Notes: generated by a model from the letters alone, not told the origin. Numbered from the stretch's first letter, positions 1 to 7,968 are shown. The stretch: 64,000 nucleotides of DNA from Laceyella putida (GCF_042665195.1 NZ_JBHTBW010000058.1:1-64000); one strand, 5' to 3'. Program-made: numbers and translations.

Positions 1-18
1 ATCAAACTCTCCGTTAAA
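1..18 (-). rRNA. rrs: 16S ribosomal RNA, 5' end only
   Basis: Read on the minus strand, the first bases of the window give ACGGAGAGTTTGAT, the conserved 5' end of bacterial 16S rRNA; the gene continues off the left edge. The exact mature end is set by analogy with Bacillus and may be off by a few bases. Only about 18 nt are present. Confidence 0.9.
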
Positions 19-166
19 GGTCTTGGCGCTTTGGCGCCAGACTTGAGGTTTGAGTCTATGCTCATTGGTAACACACAAAGTGTCACATCGAATTGACAGG
101 TCACGTTCACTCTTTAGTTTTCAAGGAACACTTCATTTTTCAATTCACCGCTCTCTCGCGGCGACA
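19..166 (-). other. rRNA operon leader with boxA-like sequence
   Basis: This is the transcribed leader between the rrn promoter and 16S. It carries a boxA-like antitermination element (TTCCTTGAAAACT on the minus strand, about 117-132), the same sequence type found before Bacillus 16S and 23S genes. A strong hairpin (GGCGC/GCGCC core, about 20-42) lies just upstream of the 16S end and is probably part of the processing stem. No coding sequence is seen. Confidence 0.75.
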
Positions 167-172
167 TTTGTT

Positions 173-201
173 ATGTTACCACAGGCCCAAATTAATGTCA
201 A
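173..201 (-). promoter_or_regulatory. rrn promoter (sigma-A type)
   Basis: Perfect -35 TTGACA (196-201) and -10 TAACAT (173-178) with a 17-bp spacer, oriented towards the 16S gene. Transcription should start near 166. Confidence 0.85.
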
Positions 202-212
202 CAGCAGATTCA

Positions 213-256
213 AAATAAAATAAAGGAAGAGCGATTCCCCTAAATGGATCGCCCTT
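213..256 (-). terminator. Terminator after the OsmC-family gene
   Basis: On the minus strand an AGGGCGAT / ATCGCTCT stem is followed by a T-rich tail (TTTATTTTATTTT). It lies between the OsmC gene stop and the rrn promoter and so insulates rrn from upstream transcription. Confidence 0.65.
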
Positions 257-263
257 GCAACAC

Positions 264-686
264 TTACTCCATGTCAAACCGTTGCCCATTGATCTCAAAA
301 CTTGCCGTCACTTTGGCGTTGAGGGAGTTGGACACGGAGCAATATTTCTCCACGGACAGCTCCACCGCGCGGCGCACTTTGTCTTCCGGCAAATCCCCGG
401 TTAACCGATAATGCATATGAACATGTGTGAAACGGCGTGGGTATTCATCTGCGCGTTCACCGTTCACTTCCATCGCAAAAGACTCCACATCCAAACGCAT
501 TTTGCGCAAAATCTCAACAATATCAATCCCGGAACATGTCCCTACCGCGGACAGAAGCACCTCGGTTGGGCGCGGTCCGATATTGTGCCCTCCCACTTCT
601 TGCGCGGCATCAAGGGAAATGGTATGGCCGGAAGGGGTCTCTGTTTTAAAATGCATATCGCCTTTCCATTGAATATCGACTTTCAT
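264..686 (-). CDS. OsmC family peroxiredoxin-like protein
   Basis: 140-aa protein of the OsmC/Ohr superfamily, whose members reduce organic peroxides with a pair of cysteine thiols. The expected cysteines are visible: C51 in GTCSGIDI and C116 in KYCSVSNSL, each in the characteristic family context. It resembles the YhfA-like subgroup more than Ohr; the substrate cannot be told from sequence. The ATG at 686 has AAGGAGG 8 nt upstream; a TTG one codon earlier is possible but too close. It lies downstream of the SpoIIM-family gene, 28 nt away and in the same direction, so the two may be cotranscribed. Cytosolic, no signal peptide. Confidence 0.85.
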   Translation of the reverse strand: MKVDIQWKGDMHFKTETPSGHTISLDAAQEVGGHNIGPRPTEVLLSAVGTCSGIDIVEILRKMRLDVESFAMEVNGERADEYPRRFTHVHMHYRLTGDLPEDKVRRAVELSVEKYCSVSNSLNAKVTASFEINGQRFDME

Positions 687-700
687 CAATGAAACCTCCT

Positions 701-1315
701 TTATTGCGTGCCAGATAGGATAAGAACCGATTCAATCATTGCGGCAATCGCCAAGAAAATCGCGATGATGATGATCAATTTCGGCAAGCGCATCCGAATG
801 CCTTTCCACTCTTGGACAGACGCTTCACGCCGCTCTGGTAACTTCCCGGAAAACAAGCAGCGCCAACCGGCCATCCCCAAACGAATCCCGACGGCTGCCG
901 CCAATATCGTGGCTGGCAACTCAAGCAACCCGTGCGGCAAAATTTGCGTAACCAATATGGTTAACGGATGCCTCCCGCTGGTCTCAGCCGCCGAATCTAA
1001 TAGTACACCAAGGAGCATTCCGTTAGTCAACATGGCCATAAACGGGATAATCCCCAATAACAAGCCATACGCGATCATTTTTAACGAGGCAAACAAGTTA
1101 TTAACAAATATGGTGGAAAAGGCGTTAAAAAAAGTGGGGTTCTTGCTGATCGAGCTCACCACTTGCTCCAGTTGTTTCATGATCCCCATCTGTTTGAGGC
1201 TTTGCAATATGGCTTCCCCATTGACAAAACCGGCAATGGCACTGGTAAGGAATACGATCGTCGCGATGCCGATATACCTGCCTTCTTCCTTGATCGCCAC
1301 CAACCATGTCCTCAT
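701..1315 (-). CDS. SpoIIM-family (DUF95) membrane protein
   Basis: 204-aa integral membrane protein with hydrophobic segments at about 15-32, 70-105, 115-150 and 175-200. The NN...G motif before the second segment and the PHGLLELPA motif are typical of the stage II sporulation protein M / DUF95 family. True SpoIIM acts with SpoIID and SpoIIP in engulfment, but this gene is outside a spoIIM-type neighbourhood and may be a paralogue of unknown role. The ATG at 1315 has AAGGAG 8 nt upstream; a GTG three codons earlier overlaps the ribosome site and is unlikely. It is divergent from pdaB, with which it shares a ~90-bp intergenic region. Confidence 0.75.
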   Translation of the reverse strand: MRTWLVAIKEEGRYIGIATIVFLTSAIAGFVNGEAILQSLKQMGIMKQLEQVVSSISKNPTFFNAFSTIFVNNLFASLKMIAYGLLLGIIPFMAMLTNGMLLGVLLDSAAETSGRHPLTILVTQILPHGLLELPATILAAAVGIRLGMAGWRCLFSGKLPERREASVQEWKGIRMRLPKLIIIIAIFLAIAAMIESVLILSGTQ

Positions 1316-1407
1316 GGCATCCACTCCTTAGCTTTATGAGATTCAATCATAACCCTCGTCCATCGGCATAGATTGTTAGTAAGAGGTTCTGACTGGGAGG
1401 GTCATAG

Positions 1408-2172
1408 ATGAATTTGTTCCTTGTCTTATCTGCGAAACGCCTAAAAAGCAGTTTTTTCATCATCTTAGCCATGTTTTTCGCCATCGGAGTCTTCTATGCG
1501 GAAAATAAAAACATTCAAGTGTTCTTCCCCATCGATCCGGGTCCCTCAGCCATCTACAGTGTAGATACGGAGAAAAAACAGGTGGCCCTCACGTTTGACA
1601 TTAGTTGGGGAGAGGAACGAACCGGTCCGATATTGGATGTATTGGAGCAAAAGGGGTTAAAAAAAGCCACGTTCTTCCTTTCTTCCCCGTGGGCTGAAAG
1701 CCATCCCGATTTAGTCAAACGGATTGTCGACATGGGTTTTGAAATTGGAAGCCACGGCCATCGGCACGACAATTACAGCCAATACAATGAAGAGCAGATC
1801 CGCACGCAAATCGGCAAAGCTGACCACATCTTGACGGAAGTCACAGGCAAAAAACCGAAGCTCATTCGCTTCCCGAATGGCGATTTTGACAAGCGCGTGT
1901 TGCGCATCGCGAATGAGATGGGATATAAAACGATCCAATGGGATACCGATTCGCTTGACTGGATGAACCCCGGCAAGGAAAAAATCGTGAACCGCGTTCT
2001 CAAACGGACTCACCCTGGCGATATCATTCTCATGCATGCCAGCGATTCCTGCCGGCAAACCCATGAAGCTTTGCCTGTGATCATTGACTCTTTGCGCAAA
2101 CAAGGATATGAGTTCGTTACCGTCTCTGAGTTGATTGCCGGCTCAGAGGTGAAGATGAAGGCTGTTGATTAA
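1408..2172 (+). CDS. pdaB: Sporulation polysaccharide deacetylase PdaB
   Basis: 254-aa NodB-family (carbohydrate esterase 4) protein. Residues 15-31 form a signal anchor, then the deacetylase domain follows with D64 (TFD), H116 and H120 (SHGHRH), RFPNG at 154-158 and H210 (LMH). TFDIS replaces the usual TFDDG, as in other PdaB proteins. In B. subtilis PdaB maintains spore cortex late in sporulation; it probably acts on peptidoglycan or polysaccharide outside the membrane. A GGGAGGG ribosome site lies 6 nt before the ATG. Position beside kbaA and gerD matches B. subtilis. No clear sigma-G promoter could be read upstream. Confidence 0.93.
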   Translation: MNLFLVLSAKRLKSSFFIILAMFFAIGVFYAENKNIQVFFPIDPGPSAIYSVDTEKKQVALTFDISWGEERTGPILDVLEQKGLKKATFFLSSPWAESHPDLVKRIVDMGFEIGSHGHRHDNYSQYNEEQIRTQIGKADHILTEVTGKKPKLIRFPNGDFDKRVLRIANEMGYKTIQWDTDSLDWMNPGKEKIVNRVLKRTHPGDIILMHASDSCRQTHEALPVIIDSLRKQGYEFVTVSELIAGSEVKMKAVD

Positions 2173-2206
2173 TATTGTAACCCACTTCCAATCGGACATG
2201 AAAGCG

Positions 2207-2253
2207 GACAAACCAGTTTCCTGACTTTTGGGAAACTGGTTTGTCGGTTTCTT
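2207..2253. terminator. Bidirectional terminator between pdaB and kbaA
   Basis: A near-perfect 15-bp stem (GACAAACCAGTTTCC pairing with its complement at 2231-2245) lies between the convergent genes pdaB and kbaA. The T-run is weak on either side, but the position and stem strength support termination in both directions. Confidence 0.7.
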
Positions 2254-2857
2254 ATGCGGATGTGGTTTGTTGAGGTTTTGCCGTCGGCTTGAGCCAACGG
2301 TGCAACTGAAGAATCTGCCAAGCATTGCATACCAACAGCACAACCACGCTATGAAAAATGATCAACAACGGGATTTCCCCCGCTTTGGAGTTGATCGACG
2401 GAATCGCCTCAAGAATGGTGGCCACGACCATAAAGAACAACGTGGGAATATAAGCTGAGGCATTGGTCCATTTTTCTTTCAGTTTGGCCACGATTAAAGC
2501 CGTTAAGAGAATGATGAACGGAATCAATAAGTGCAACCAAAAACTTTCCCCGCTGAATTTGACGGTATTGAGATAGACTAAGTTCCCCAGGATGATCACC
2601 GTGAGGACCAACATCGTCACATCGTAACCCAGTTTATGGCGAATCAGCCCCTTCGCCAAGAAGTTAAAGACCAAATATGCAAAGAACCCTAATTCGGCCA
2701 CCGCCGCCAGGGTCAAACTCAATAGCAGTTGTTTTGTTATGTCGCCAAACATCTTCTGCCCCGCCATCGCTTCCAGGACAAAAGCGAGGACCACCGCTGT
2801 GACTCCACCCAGCACAAGGGTAGACCAAAACCAATAAAAAAGTTTTTTAAGTGTCAT
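2252..2857 (-). CDS. kbaA: KinB-signalling pathway activation protein KbaA
   Basis: 201-aa polytopic membrane protein with about six hydrophobic segments and a short basic C-terminus. KbaA in B. subtilis helps the kinase KinB activate the sporulation phosphorelay. The assignment rests on overall similarity and on the conserved gerD-kbaA-pdaB order. The start is MTLKKLF: the ATG at 2857 has AGGAGA 7-8 nt upstream, while a longer frame back to 3001 has no ribosome site and would overlap gerD. Convergent with pdaB and divergent from gerD. Confidence 0.85.
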   Translation of the reverse strand: MTLKKLFYWFWSTLVLGGVTAVVLAFVLEAMAGQKMFGDITKQLLLSLTLAAVAELGFFAYLVFNFLAKGLIRHKLGYDVTMLVLTVIILGNLVYLNTVKFSGESFWLHLLIPFIILLTALIVAKLKEKWTNASAYIPTLFFMVVATILEAIPSINSKAGEIPLLIIFHSVVVLLVCNAWQILQLHRWLKPTAKPQQTTSA

Positions 2858-2936
2858 TGCCGTCTCTCCTGTTCGATTTCCTCTTCTCGATTGTATCAAA
2901 ATCATTTTGCCTGTGAAAGTGGACGGCTCTTTTCTC

Positions 2937-2967
2937 TGCATAAAACAATTCCCGCCATTCCATATTA
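2937..2967 (+). promoter_or_regulatory. Sigma-G-type promoter of gerD
   Basis: TGCATA (2937-2942), an 18-bp spacer, then CATATTA (2961-2967) closely match the forespore sigma-G consensus (TGNATA / CATANTA). gerD is sigma-G dependent in B. subtilis, which agrees. The ATG of gerD is 38 nt downstream. Confidence 0.65.
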
Positions 2968-3004
2968 AAAGTAGGTACCCTTGGAAACGGAGGCAGAACA
3001 CCTT

Positions 3005-3637
3005 ATGCAGCGCTTAAAATGGATAACCCCGATCATCATCGGTCTTTTTCTCATTTCATGCAGCAACAACCAATCTCAACCACAAGAACCGGATTACCAA
3101 AAAATCAAAGAGATCACTTTAGACGTTCTGCACACAACAGAAGGCAAGAAAATGCTGGAAGATGTGATGACAGACCCTTCGTTCAAACAAAAGGTCACGA
3201 TTGACTCGCAAGAGATGGAAAAGGTCTTGACCAAGTCCTTAACGGATGAAAAAACCAAGAAGGACTGGGAGAAGATCTTTCAAAAAGAAGAAGTGACCGC
3301 CGGATTATATAAAGCCACCGAAGAGCAACAGAAAAAACTGCTCAAAACGATGATGAAAGACCCAGAGTACCAGAAAATGATATTGGATCTCTTAAAGGAT
3401 CCGCAGTTTTCCCAACACCTGATCCAATTGTTGAAAAGCCAGCAAGCCCGCAAGGAAGTGCAAAAGCTCATGGAAGAGCTGATCTCCGTCCCAAGCATTC
3501 AGGAAAAACTCGCCAAGAAAGTGCAACAGGGAGGTAAACAGAAGCAAGGCAGTGACGGCGGTGAAGGCGGAGGAGAAAGTGGCGGCGGAGGTAGCGGCGG
3601 AGGCGGCGGTGGCGGTGTAGGCGGCGGCGGATCATAA
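3005..3637 (+). CDS. gerD: Spore germination lipoprotein GerD
   Basis: 210-aa predicted lipoprotein: the signal peptide ends in the lipobox LISC with C19 as the lipidation site. The body (about 30-175) is helical and charged, as in GerD, which organises germinant receptors into germinosomes in the spore inner membrane. The last ~30 residues are almost only Gly and Ser, a low-complexity tail. The ATG at 3005 has a GGAGG site 11 nt upstream. The TTG at 2981 is the first base-frame alternative but lies upstream of that site. It is opposed to kbaA and salA, as in B. subtilis. Confidence 0.92.
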   Translation: MQRLKWITPIIIGLFLISCSNNQSQPQEPDYQKIKEITLDVLHTTEGKKMLEDVMTDPSFKQKVTIDSQEMEKVLTKSLTDEKTKKDWEKIFQKEEVTAGLYKATEEQQKKLLKTMMKDPEYQKMILDLLKDPQFSQHLIQLLKSQQARKEVQKLMEELISVPSIQEKLAKKVQQGGKQKQGSDGGEGGGESGGGGSGGGGGGGVGGGGS

Positions 3638-3641
3638 TAAC

Positions 3642-3676
3642 AAAGGCTACTGAATCGATGGCTCAGTAGCCTTTTT
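3642..3676. terminator. Bidirectional terminator between gerD and salA
   Basis: GGCTACTGA pairs with TCAGTAGCC around a 9-nt loop, followed by TTTTT on the plus strand; the preceding A residues give a short T-run on the minus strand. It separates two convergent genes. Confidence 0.85.
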
Positions 3677-3679
3677 GCT

Positions 3680-4756
3680 TTAACCTTGCACAGGCACTTT
3701 TTGAATCAATTTGCGCGCTAACTCTGAATAGATTTTGCCAATGAAGTGATCAGCATCATAAATGGAGGGAGCGAAGTTGGGATCATCCACATTGTCATTG
3801 TCCGGGGCGCCTAAAGGAATTTGCGCCAACAATTCAATATTCAATTCCTTCGCCAGCTTTTCGCCACCGCCGCGCCCGAACACATATTCGTGCTCACCGT
3901 ATTTGTTTTGGTACCAAGCCATATTTTCTATAACGCCAAGCAATTCATGTTTGGTGGCATGAAGCGCCATCGCCCCTGCCCGGGCCGCGACAAAGGCGGC
4001 GGTGGCGTGTGGGGTCGTCACCAGGATTTCCTTGCTTTGCGGAATCAACTGATGAACATCCAAAGCCACATCCCCCGTCCCAGGAGGCAAGTCTAAGAGC
4101 AGATAATCCAGTTCTCCCCAATGCACTTCACTGAAAAAATTGCGCAACATCTTTCCAAGCATGGGTCCACGCCATACGACGGGTGCGTTATCCTCAACGA
4201 AGAAGCCCATGGACATGACTTTCACACCAAACCGTTCAACTGGCAAGATGGTTTGATCAATCACCACAGGGCGTTGCTCAATCCCCATCATATCTGGCAC
4301 ACTGAAGCCATAGATATCGGCGTCGACGATCCCCACCTTTTTGCCTTCCCGAGCCAGGGCGACAGCCAAGTTAACTGTAACCGTCGATTTACCCACACCG
4401 CCTTTGCCGCTGGCAATCGCGATAAAAGCGGTTTTCGACTCTTTGGACAACAGTGGCGGCACCTGCGCTTCGCTGGGCTGACGCAATGATTCCGAAAGCT
4501 TTCTGCGTTCTTCATCAGTCATCGCACCAAACCGAACGTCCACTTCGGTGGCTCCCAACCTTTTCAATGCTTCTTCTACATCCTCTTGGATCTTAAACTT
4601 GAGTGGACAACCTTGAACAGTCAGAATCAGATCGAGTGAAACACGGGTCCCCTTGATCTCAATATTGCGAACCATATTTAACTCAACCAGACTTCTATTT
4701 ATCTCAGGATCTTTCACTTCTTTTAATGCATCTAAGATTTGTGCTGTCGTTAACAT
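3680..4756 (-). CDS. salA: SalA/Mrp-family P-loop ATPase
   Basis: 358 aa. An N-terminal MIP18/DUF59 domain (about 1-80) is followed by a Mrp/NBP35-type ATPase domain with Walker A SGKGGVGKST at 116-125 and LLLDLPPGTGD as the Walker B region. In B. subtilis SalA represses scoC and so raises protease expression; other family members carry iron-sulfur clusters. The CxxC pair of cluster-carrier Mrp proteins is absent here (the segment after GVIENMAWY has no Cys), which favours a SalA-like role. It lies 49 bp after cwlD, and the order cwlD-salA-gerD is conserved. Confidence 0.9.
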   Translation of the reverse strand: MLTTAQILDALKEVKDPEINRSLVELNMVRNIEIKGTRVSLDLILTVQGCPLKFKIQEDVEEALKRLGATEVDVRFGAMTDEERRKLSESLRQPSEAQVPPLLSKESKTAFIAIASGKGGVGKSTVTVNLAVALAREGKKVGIVDADIYGFSVPDMMGIEQRPVVIDQTILPVERFGVKVMSMGFFVEDNAPVVWRGPMLGKMLRNFFSEVHWGELDYLLLDLPPGTGDVALDVHQLIPQSKEILVTTPHATAAFVAARAGAMALHATKHELLGVIENMAWYQNKYGEHEYVFGRGGGEKLAKELNIELLAQIPLGAPDNDNVDDPNFAPSIYDADHFIGKIYSELARKLIQKVPVQG

Positions 4757-4805
4757 GGCAAAAGAACACCTCGATCGAAAGCGATTTCTTCCCTATTATA
4801 TCACA

Positions 4806-5555
4806 TTAGTGGTCAGATAATGGGGGTGCCCCTTTGCCGGCATAAAACTGCAATAAACCGAGGTAAATCGCTGCGGCTATTTTCTTCTGGTAGCTTTCAC
4901 CGGCAAGTAGTCTCGCCTCTTCCGGATTGGATATGAAGCCGACTTCGACCAATGCCGTGGGTACATGGGCTTCCTTTAAGATATACACATCACTTTTTTG
5001 TTTGGCCAGCCGATTCGTATTTCCCAATTGTTTGATCAACTCAGCTTGAATCAGGGTGGCCAACCGTTTGTTTTCTTCACGGACGGGATTATAAAAAGTT
5101 TGGGCGCCAGACCACTTCGGGGAGGGAATGGCATTGAGATGAATACTGATCAACGCGTCCGCCCTCTTCTCCTTCAGCAGATGAATCCGGCGCAACAAGT
5201 CCTCTACTTTCCGCCGGTTGATCCGTTCAGTCCCAGGATCGGCCAAGTCCTGATCGACTTCGCGCGTCATCATCACATAAGCCCCCGCTTCTTGCAAATA
5301 CTCGCGCAAAAACAGCGCAATGGGCAAGGCGATCTCTTTCTCAACCAATCCATTTCCGACGGCCCCGCCATCCGGCCCCCCATGACCCGGATCGATCATG
5401 ATCACTTTACCGCTCAGGGGGATTGCCATCGTGTTGGACGTATTTACGCTCATGACGGAAATCGTGCCAATGAGACCAGCCAATCCCCCCGTGATGAACA
5501 GAATCATCCACCACTGCTTCTGGTTTTGTTTCCACCAATCAACCGCTTGCCTCAT
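4806..5555 (-). CDS. cwlD: N-acetylmuramoyl-L-alanine amidase CwlD
   Basis: 249 aa. A membrane anchor at about 15-35 precedes an Amidase_3 domain. Zinc ligands H58 (DPGHGG), E72 (VEKE) and H139 (SIHLNA) and the catalytic E204 (ALVEVGFISN) are all present. CwlD cleaves stem peptides from muramic acid so that muramic lactam can form in spore cortex, a mark needed by germination lytic enzymes. Working at the outer face of the forespore membrane is inferred from the anchor. The upstream neighbour is the ybaK-like gene. Confidence 0.93.
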   Translation of the reverse strand: MRQAVDWWKQNQKQWWMILFITGGLAGLIGTISVMSVNTSNTMAIPLSGKVIMIDPGHGGPDGGAVGNGLVEKEIALPIALFLREYLQEAGAYVMMTREVDQDLADPGTERINRRKVEDLLRRIHLLKEKRADALISIHLNAIPSPKWSGAQTFYNPVREENKRLATLIQAELIKQLGNTNRLAKQKSDVYILKEAHVPTALVEVGFISNPEEARLLAGESYQKKIAAAIYLGLLQFYAGKGAPPLSDH

Positions 5556-5623
5556 GAGTCTCGCCTCACTTCCACTTCCTACCTACTAGCTAATGTATGG
5601 GACAAGACTCTGTTATATGATTG

Positions 5624-6058
5624 CTAACGCTTTCCGGCATACCCTTTCATAAACCAGTTTTTGCTCAACTCTCCCAACAAGATAAATACAGATTCCGCAC
5701 TCCATTCATCCAACCACTGAAACACATGGAACTCCTTCGTTAATTGTTCCACCAACGTTTGGCAAGCGGCATGATGACGTGAAGTGAAATGATGGGACTC
5801 AGCTTTGCACATCATTGGGGCTTTCCCCTGCGCCTTGGCTTCCTTTAACCCACAGACAAAAGCCTCGTATACCAATCGGTAGCATAACTCCATGAGAAGC
5901 CACTTTCTCGACGGGGGCCAATATTTTGTCATCGGCTCGATCAACTTTACTTTTACCCGCTCCATCTCTGTCCATGGAAACGTGTCCAAGGCATATTCCC
6001 GCAACTTTTCTTCCCGTTTGATTCGTAATGAGTCAATATGGATAATCTCTCCCACCAA
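5624..6058 (-). CDS. YbaK-like protein (DUF2521 candidate)
   Basis: 144 aa if started at the TTG at 6058, which has GAAGGAG 8 nt upstream; a GTG one codon later is also possible. The frame runs further upstream, but that part is the rpsI terminator. It is a soluble, mostly helical protein with several Cys and His (LMELCYRLVYEAFVCGL, MCKAESHHF, RHHAACQ). Function unknown. The name rests mainly on position between rpsI and cwlD, where B. subtilis has ybaK; I cannot confirm the domain from sequence alone. Confidence 0.65.
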   Translation of the reverse strand: MVGEIIHIDSLRIKREEKLREYALDTFPWTEMERVKVKLIEPMTKYWPPSRKWLLMELCYRLVYEAFVCGLKEAKAQGKAPMMCKAESHHFTSRHHAACQTLVEQLTKEFHVFQWLDEWSAESVFILLGELSKNWFMKGYAGKR

Positions 6059-6112
6059 CGTTCTCGCTCCTTCGTCTGCAACATTTTTTTTAGTGTTGAC
6101 GAAAGAAGCAAA

Positions 6113-6142
6113 GAAAAAACCCTCGGAACCAGTCCGAGGGTT
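6113..6142 (-). terminator. Terminator after rpsI
   Basis: On the minus strand AACCCTCGG pairs with CCGAGGGTT across a 7-nt loop, followed by TTTTTT. It ends the rplM-rpsI transcript. Confidence 0.9.
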
Positions 6143-6163
6143 GTGCAAAACAGTTGGCTCGAT

Positions 6164-6556
6164 TTAGCGCTTGGAGAACTGCGGCGCGCGGCGAGCGGCT
6201 TTGAGACCGTATTTTTTACGCTCTTTCATCCGTGGGTCACGAGTCAAGAAGCCAGCTTTCTTCAAGGAAGGACGAAGTTCTGGATCTACTTTCAACAGTG
6301 CGCGTGCGATCCCATGACGGATTGCGCCCGCTTGTCCCGTGAAGCCACCACCTGCAACGTTTACCAATACATCATAACGATCCGTGGTGTTGGTCAGTAC
6401 TAATGGTTGACGTACGATCGCTTTTAAGGTTTCCAGGCCAAAATAGTCATCAATGTTACGACCATTGATCACAATGCGGCCATCCCCGGCAACGAGGCGA
6501 ACACGAGCGACCGATTCCTTACGGCGACCGGTTCCATAGAATTGAACTTGTGCCAA
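6164..6556 (-). CDS. rpsI: 30S ribosomal protein S9
   Basis: 130 aa, the usual length for uS9. The basic C-terminal tail ends in the invariant FSKR, which reaches the P-site tRNA anticodon in the 30S head. The start MAQVQFYGTGRRK and the central VNVAGGGFTGQAGA segment are standard. It follows rplM by 18 nt, with a GGAGG site, in the widely conserved L13-S9 pair, and is ended by a clear terminator. Confidence 0.98.
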   Translation of the reverse strand: MAQVQFYGTGRRKESVARVRLVAGDGRIVINGRNIDDYFGLETLKAIVRQPLVLTNTTDRYDVLVNVAGGGFTGQAGAIRHGIARALLKVDPELRPSLKKAGFLTRDPRMKERKKYGLKAARRAPQFSKR

Positions 6557-6574
6557 ATCGGTAACCTCCTTTTA

Positions 6575-7012
6575 TTAACCGCGCAGTTCCCACTCAACTG
6601 GCTGTTGAGCCTGATGAGGATGTTCGGAACCAGCGTATACTTTTAGTTTTTTGAATTGCTTACGACCCAGAGTGTTTTTTGGCAACATGCCTTTTACTGC
6701 GAATTCAATCAAACGCTCCGGATGTTTCGCGCGCATGTCACTTGCTACAGTCGCTTTGAGACCGCCTGGATGACCAGAGTGACGATAGTAAGTTTTTTGG
6801 GCCCATTTTTTACCGGTCAATTCAACTTGATCAGCATTGATCACAATAACAAAATCACCAGTATCCACATGGGGAGTAAATTCAGGTTTATGCTTTCCGC
6901 GAAGCAAGGTAGCTACTTCAGTTGCGAGGCGACCCAAGGTTTTGCCCGCAGCATCTACCACATACCATTTCCGTTCCACTTGATTTGGCTTAGCCATAAA
7001 TGTGGTACGCAT
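6575..7012 (-). CDS. rplM: 50S ribosomal protein L13
   Basis: 145 aa, full length for uL13, an early-assembly protein of the large subunit. Typical sequences are KPNQVERKWYVVDA, GKTLGRLAT and the HSGHPGGLK loop. The ATG at 7012 is preceded by GAGGAGGG; the frame extends upstream into the leader but has no ribosome site there. First gene of the rplM-rpsI operon, with its own promoter and a structured 130-nt leader. Confidence 0.97.
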   Translation of the reverse strand: MRTTFMAKPNQVERKWYVVDAAGKTLGRLATEVATLLRGKHKPEFTPHVDTGDFVIVINADQVELTGKKWAQKTYYRHSGHPGGLKATVASDMRAKHPERLIEFAVKGMLPKNTLGRKQFKKLKVYAGSEHPHQAQQPVEWELRG

Positions 7013-7140
7013 CGTATTCCCTCCTCTATCACAACGGGTTGACCGTTTACTCTTAACAGATTTAGAAGCATTTGTATTTTGAAGCACTGACAAGCTTTGC
7101 GCCGAACAAACTCCATCGGGGCATGGAGTGGAAAATACCA
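7013..7140 (-). ncRNA. rplM leader, probable L13 leader RNA
   Basis: A 128-nt untranslated leader lies between the promoter and rplM. It contains a perfect CTCCAT/ATGGAG hairpin with a CCCCG-type loop, followed by a second pairing region. Known Firmicute L13 leaders sit exactly here and mediate autoregulation by L13. I assign it by position and general shape, not by a covariance search. Confidence 0.5.
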
Positions 7141-7146
7141 AGCGTT

Positions 7147-7175
7147 ATCTTACCTCAAAAATGGCGAAATGTCAA
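7147..7175 (-). promoter_or_regulatory. Promoter of rplM-rpsI
   Basis: TTGACA (7170-7175), 17-bp spacer, TAAGAT (7147-7152) on the minus strand. Start of transcription is expected near 7140, giving the L13 leader. Confidence 0.8.
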
Positions 7176-7199
7176 GAAATCACCAGGGAAAAGCCCTTT

Positions 7200-7952
7200 T
7201 CACAAATTGTTCCAGGGATGATATCCCACTTCCATCAAGATAAGCCCCTCAGGTGGGAAAGTAGGGCCCGCTTGCGTCCGGTCACAAGCAGCCAGTATGG
7301 CTGGAATCGCAGCAGGATCAAGTTGTTTTCGCCCCACTTCGACTAACGTGCCGGCCAGAATTCGAACCATATTGTATAAAAAACCGCTTCCTGTCACTTG
7401 AATCGCATATCCGTGCTCTTCTTCCACGATTTCACACCGATATATCGTGCGCACCCGGTCTTCCACCACCGTTTTGGCCGAGCAAAAGGAGGTGAAATCA
7501 TGGGTTCCCACCAGATGGCCGGCTGCTTCCCGCATCGCTTGGAAATCTACTGGATAAGGAAGATGAGTGCGGTAACGACGCGAAAACACATCTGGTGCGC
7601 GTCTTGTGTCTATTTGATAACGATAGGTCTTCCAATAGGCGCTTTTGCGAGCATGAAAGTCGTGCGGCACTTCTTCACTCGACACGGCGACGATATCGCG
7701 GGGCAACATGTTGCGCAAGATATACGCCACCTTCTCGGCCGGGATCGGGCTCTTCGTCACAAAATGGCAGATTTGCCCCTGCGCATGCACCCCCGCATCC
7801 GTTCGACCCGAACCGTGGATTTCCACCTCTTCGCGGGTCAATATGGCCAACGCGTTTTCCAATTCACCTTGAATGGTGCGTTGCCCCGGTTGACGCTGAA
7901 ACCCAGAAAAGTCTGTTCCGTCATAGGCAATGTGTAATTTGATCTTTTTCAT
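7200..7952 (-). CDS. truA: tRNA pseudouridine(38-40) synthase TruA
   Basis: 250 aa. TruA converts U38-U40 in the anticodon arm of many tRNAs to pseudouridine. The catalytic aspartate is D52 in GRTDAGVH, and the conserved YDGTDFSGFQRQP opening and FLYNMVRI motif near 195 are present. It follows ecfT by 16 nt, so it is the last gene of the rplQ/ecf transcript, as in B. subtilis. A separate promoter for rplM begins just after its stop. Confidence 0.97.
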   Translation of the reverse strand: MKKIKLHIAYDGTDFSGFQRQPGQRTIQGELENALAILTREEVEIHGSGRTDAGVHAQGQICHFVTKSPIPAEKVAYILRNMLPRDIVAVSSEEVPHDFHARKSAYWKTYRYQIDTRRAPDVFSRRYRTHLPYPVDFQAMREAAGHLVGTHDFTSFCSAKTVVEDRVRTIYRCEIVEEEHGYAIQVTGSGFLYNMVRILAGTLVEVGRKQLDPAAIPAILAACDRTQAGPTFPPEGLILMEVGYHPWNNL

Positions 7953-7968
7953 CCGTTCTTTCGGCCTC

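Noticed and set aside
1323..1407. Sigma-G promoter for pdaB
   Set aside because: CATAGAT at 1367 resembles a -10, but no acceptable -35 is found 17-18 bp upstream.
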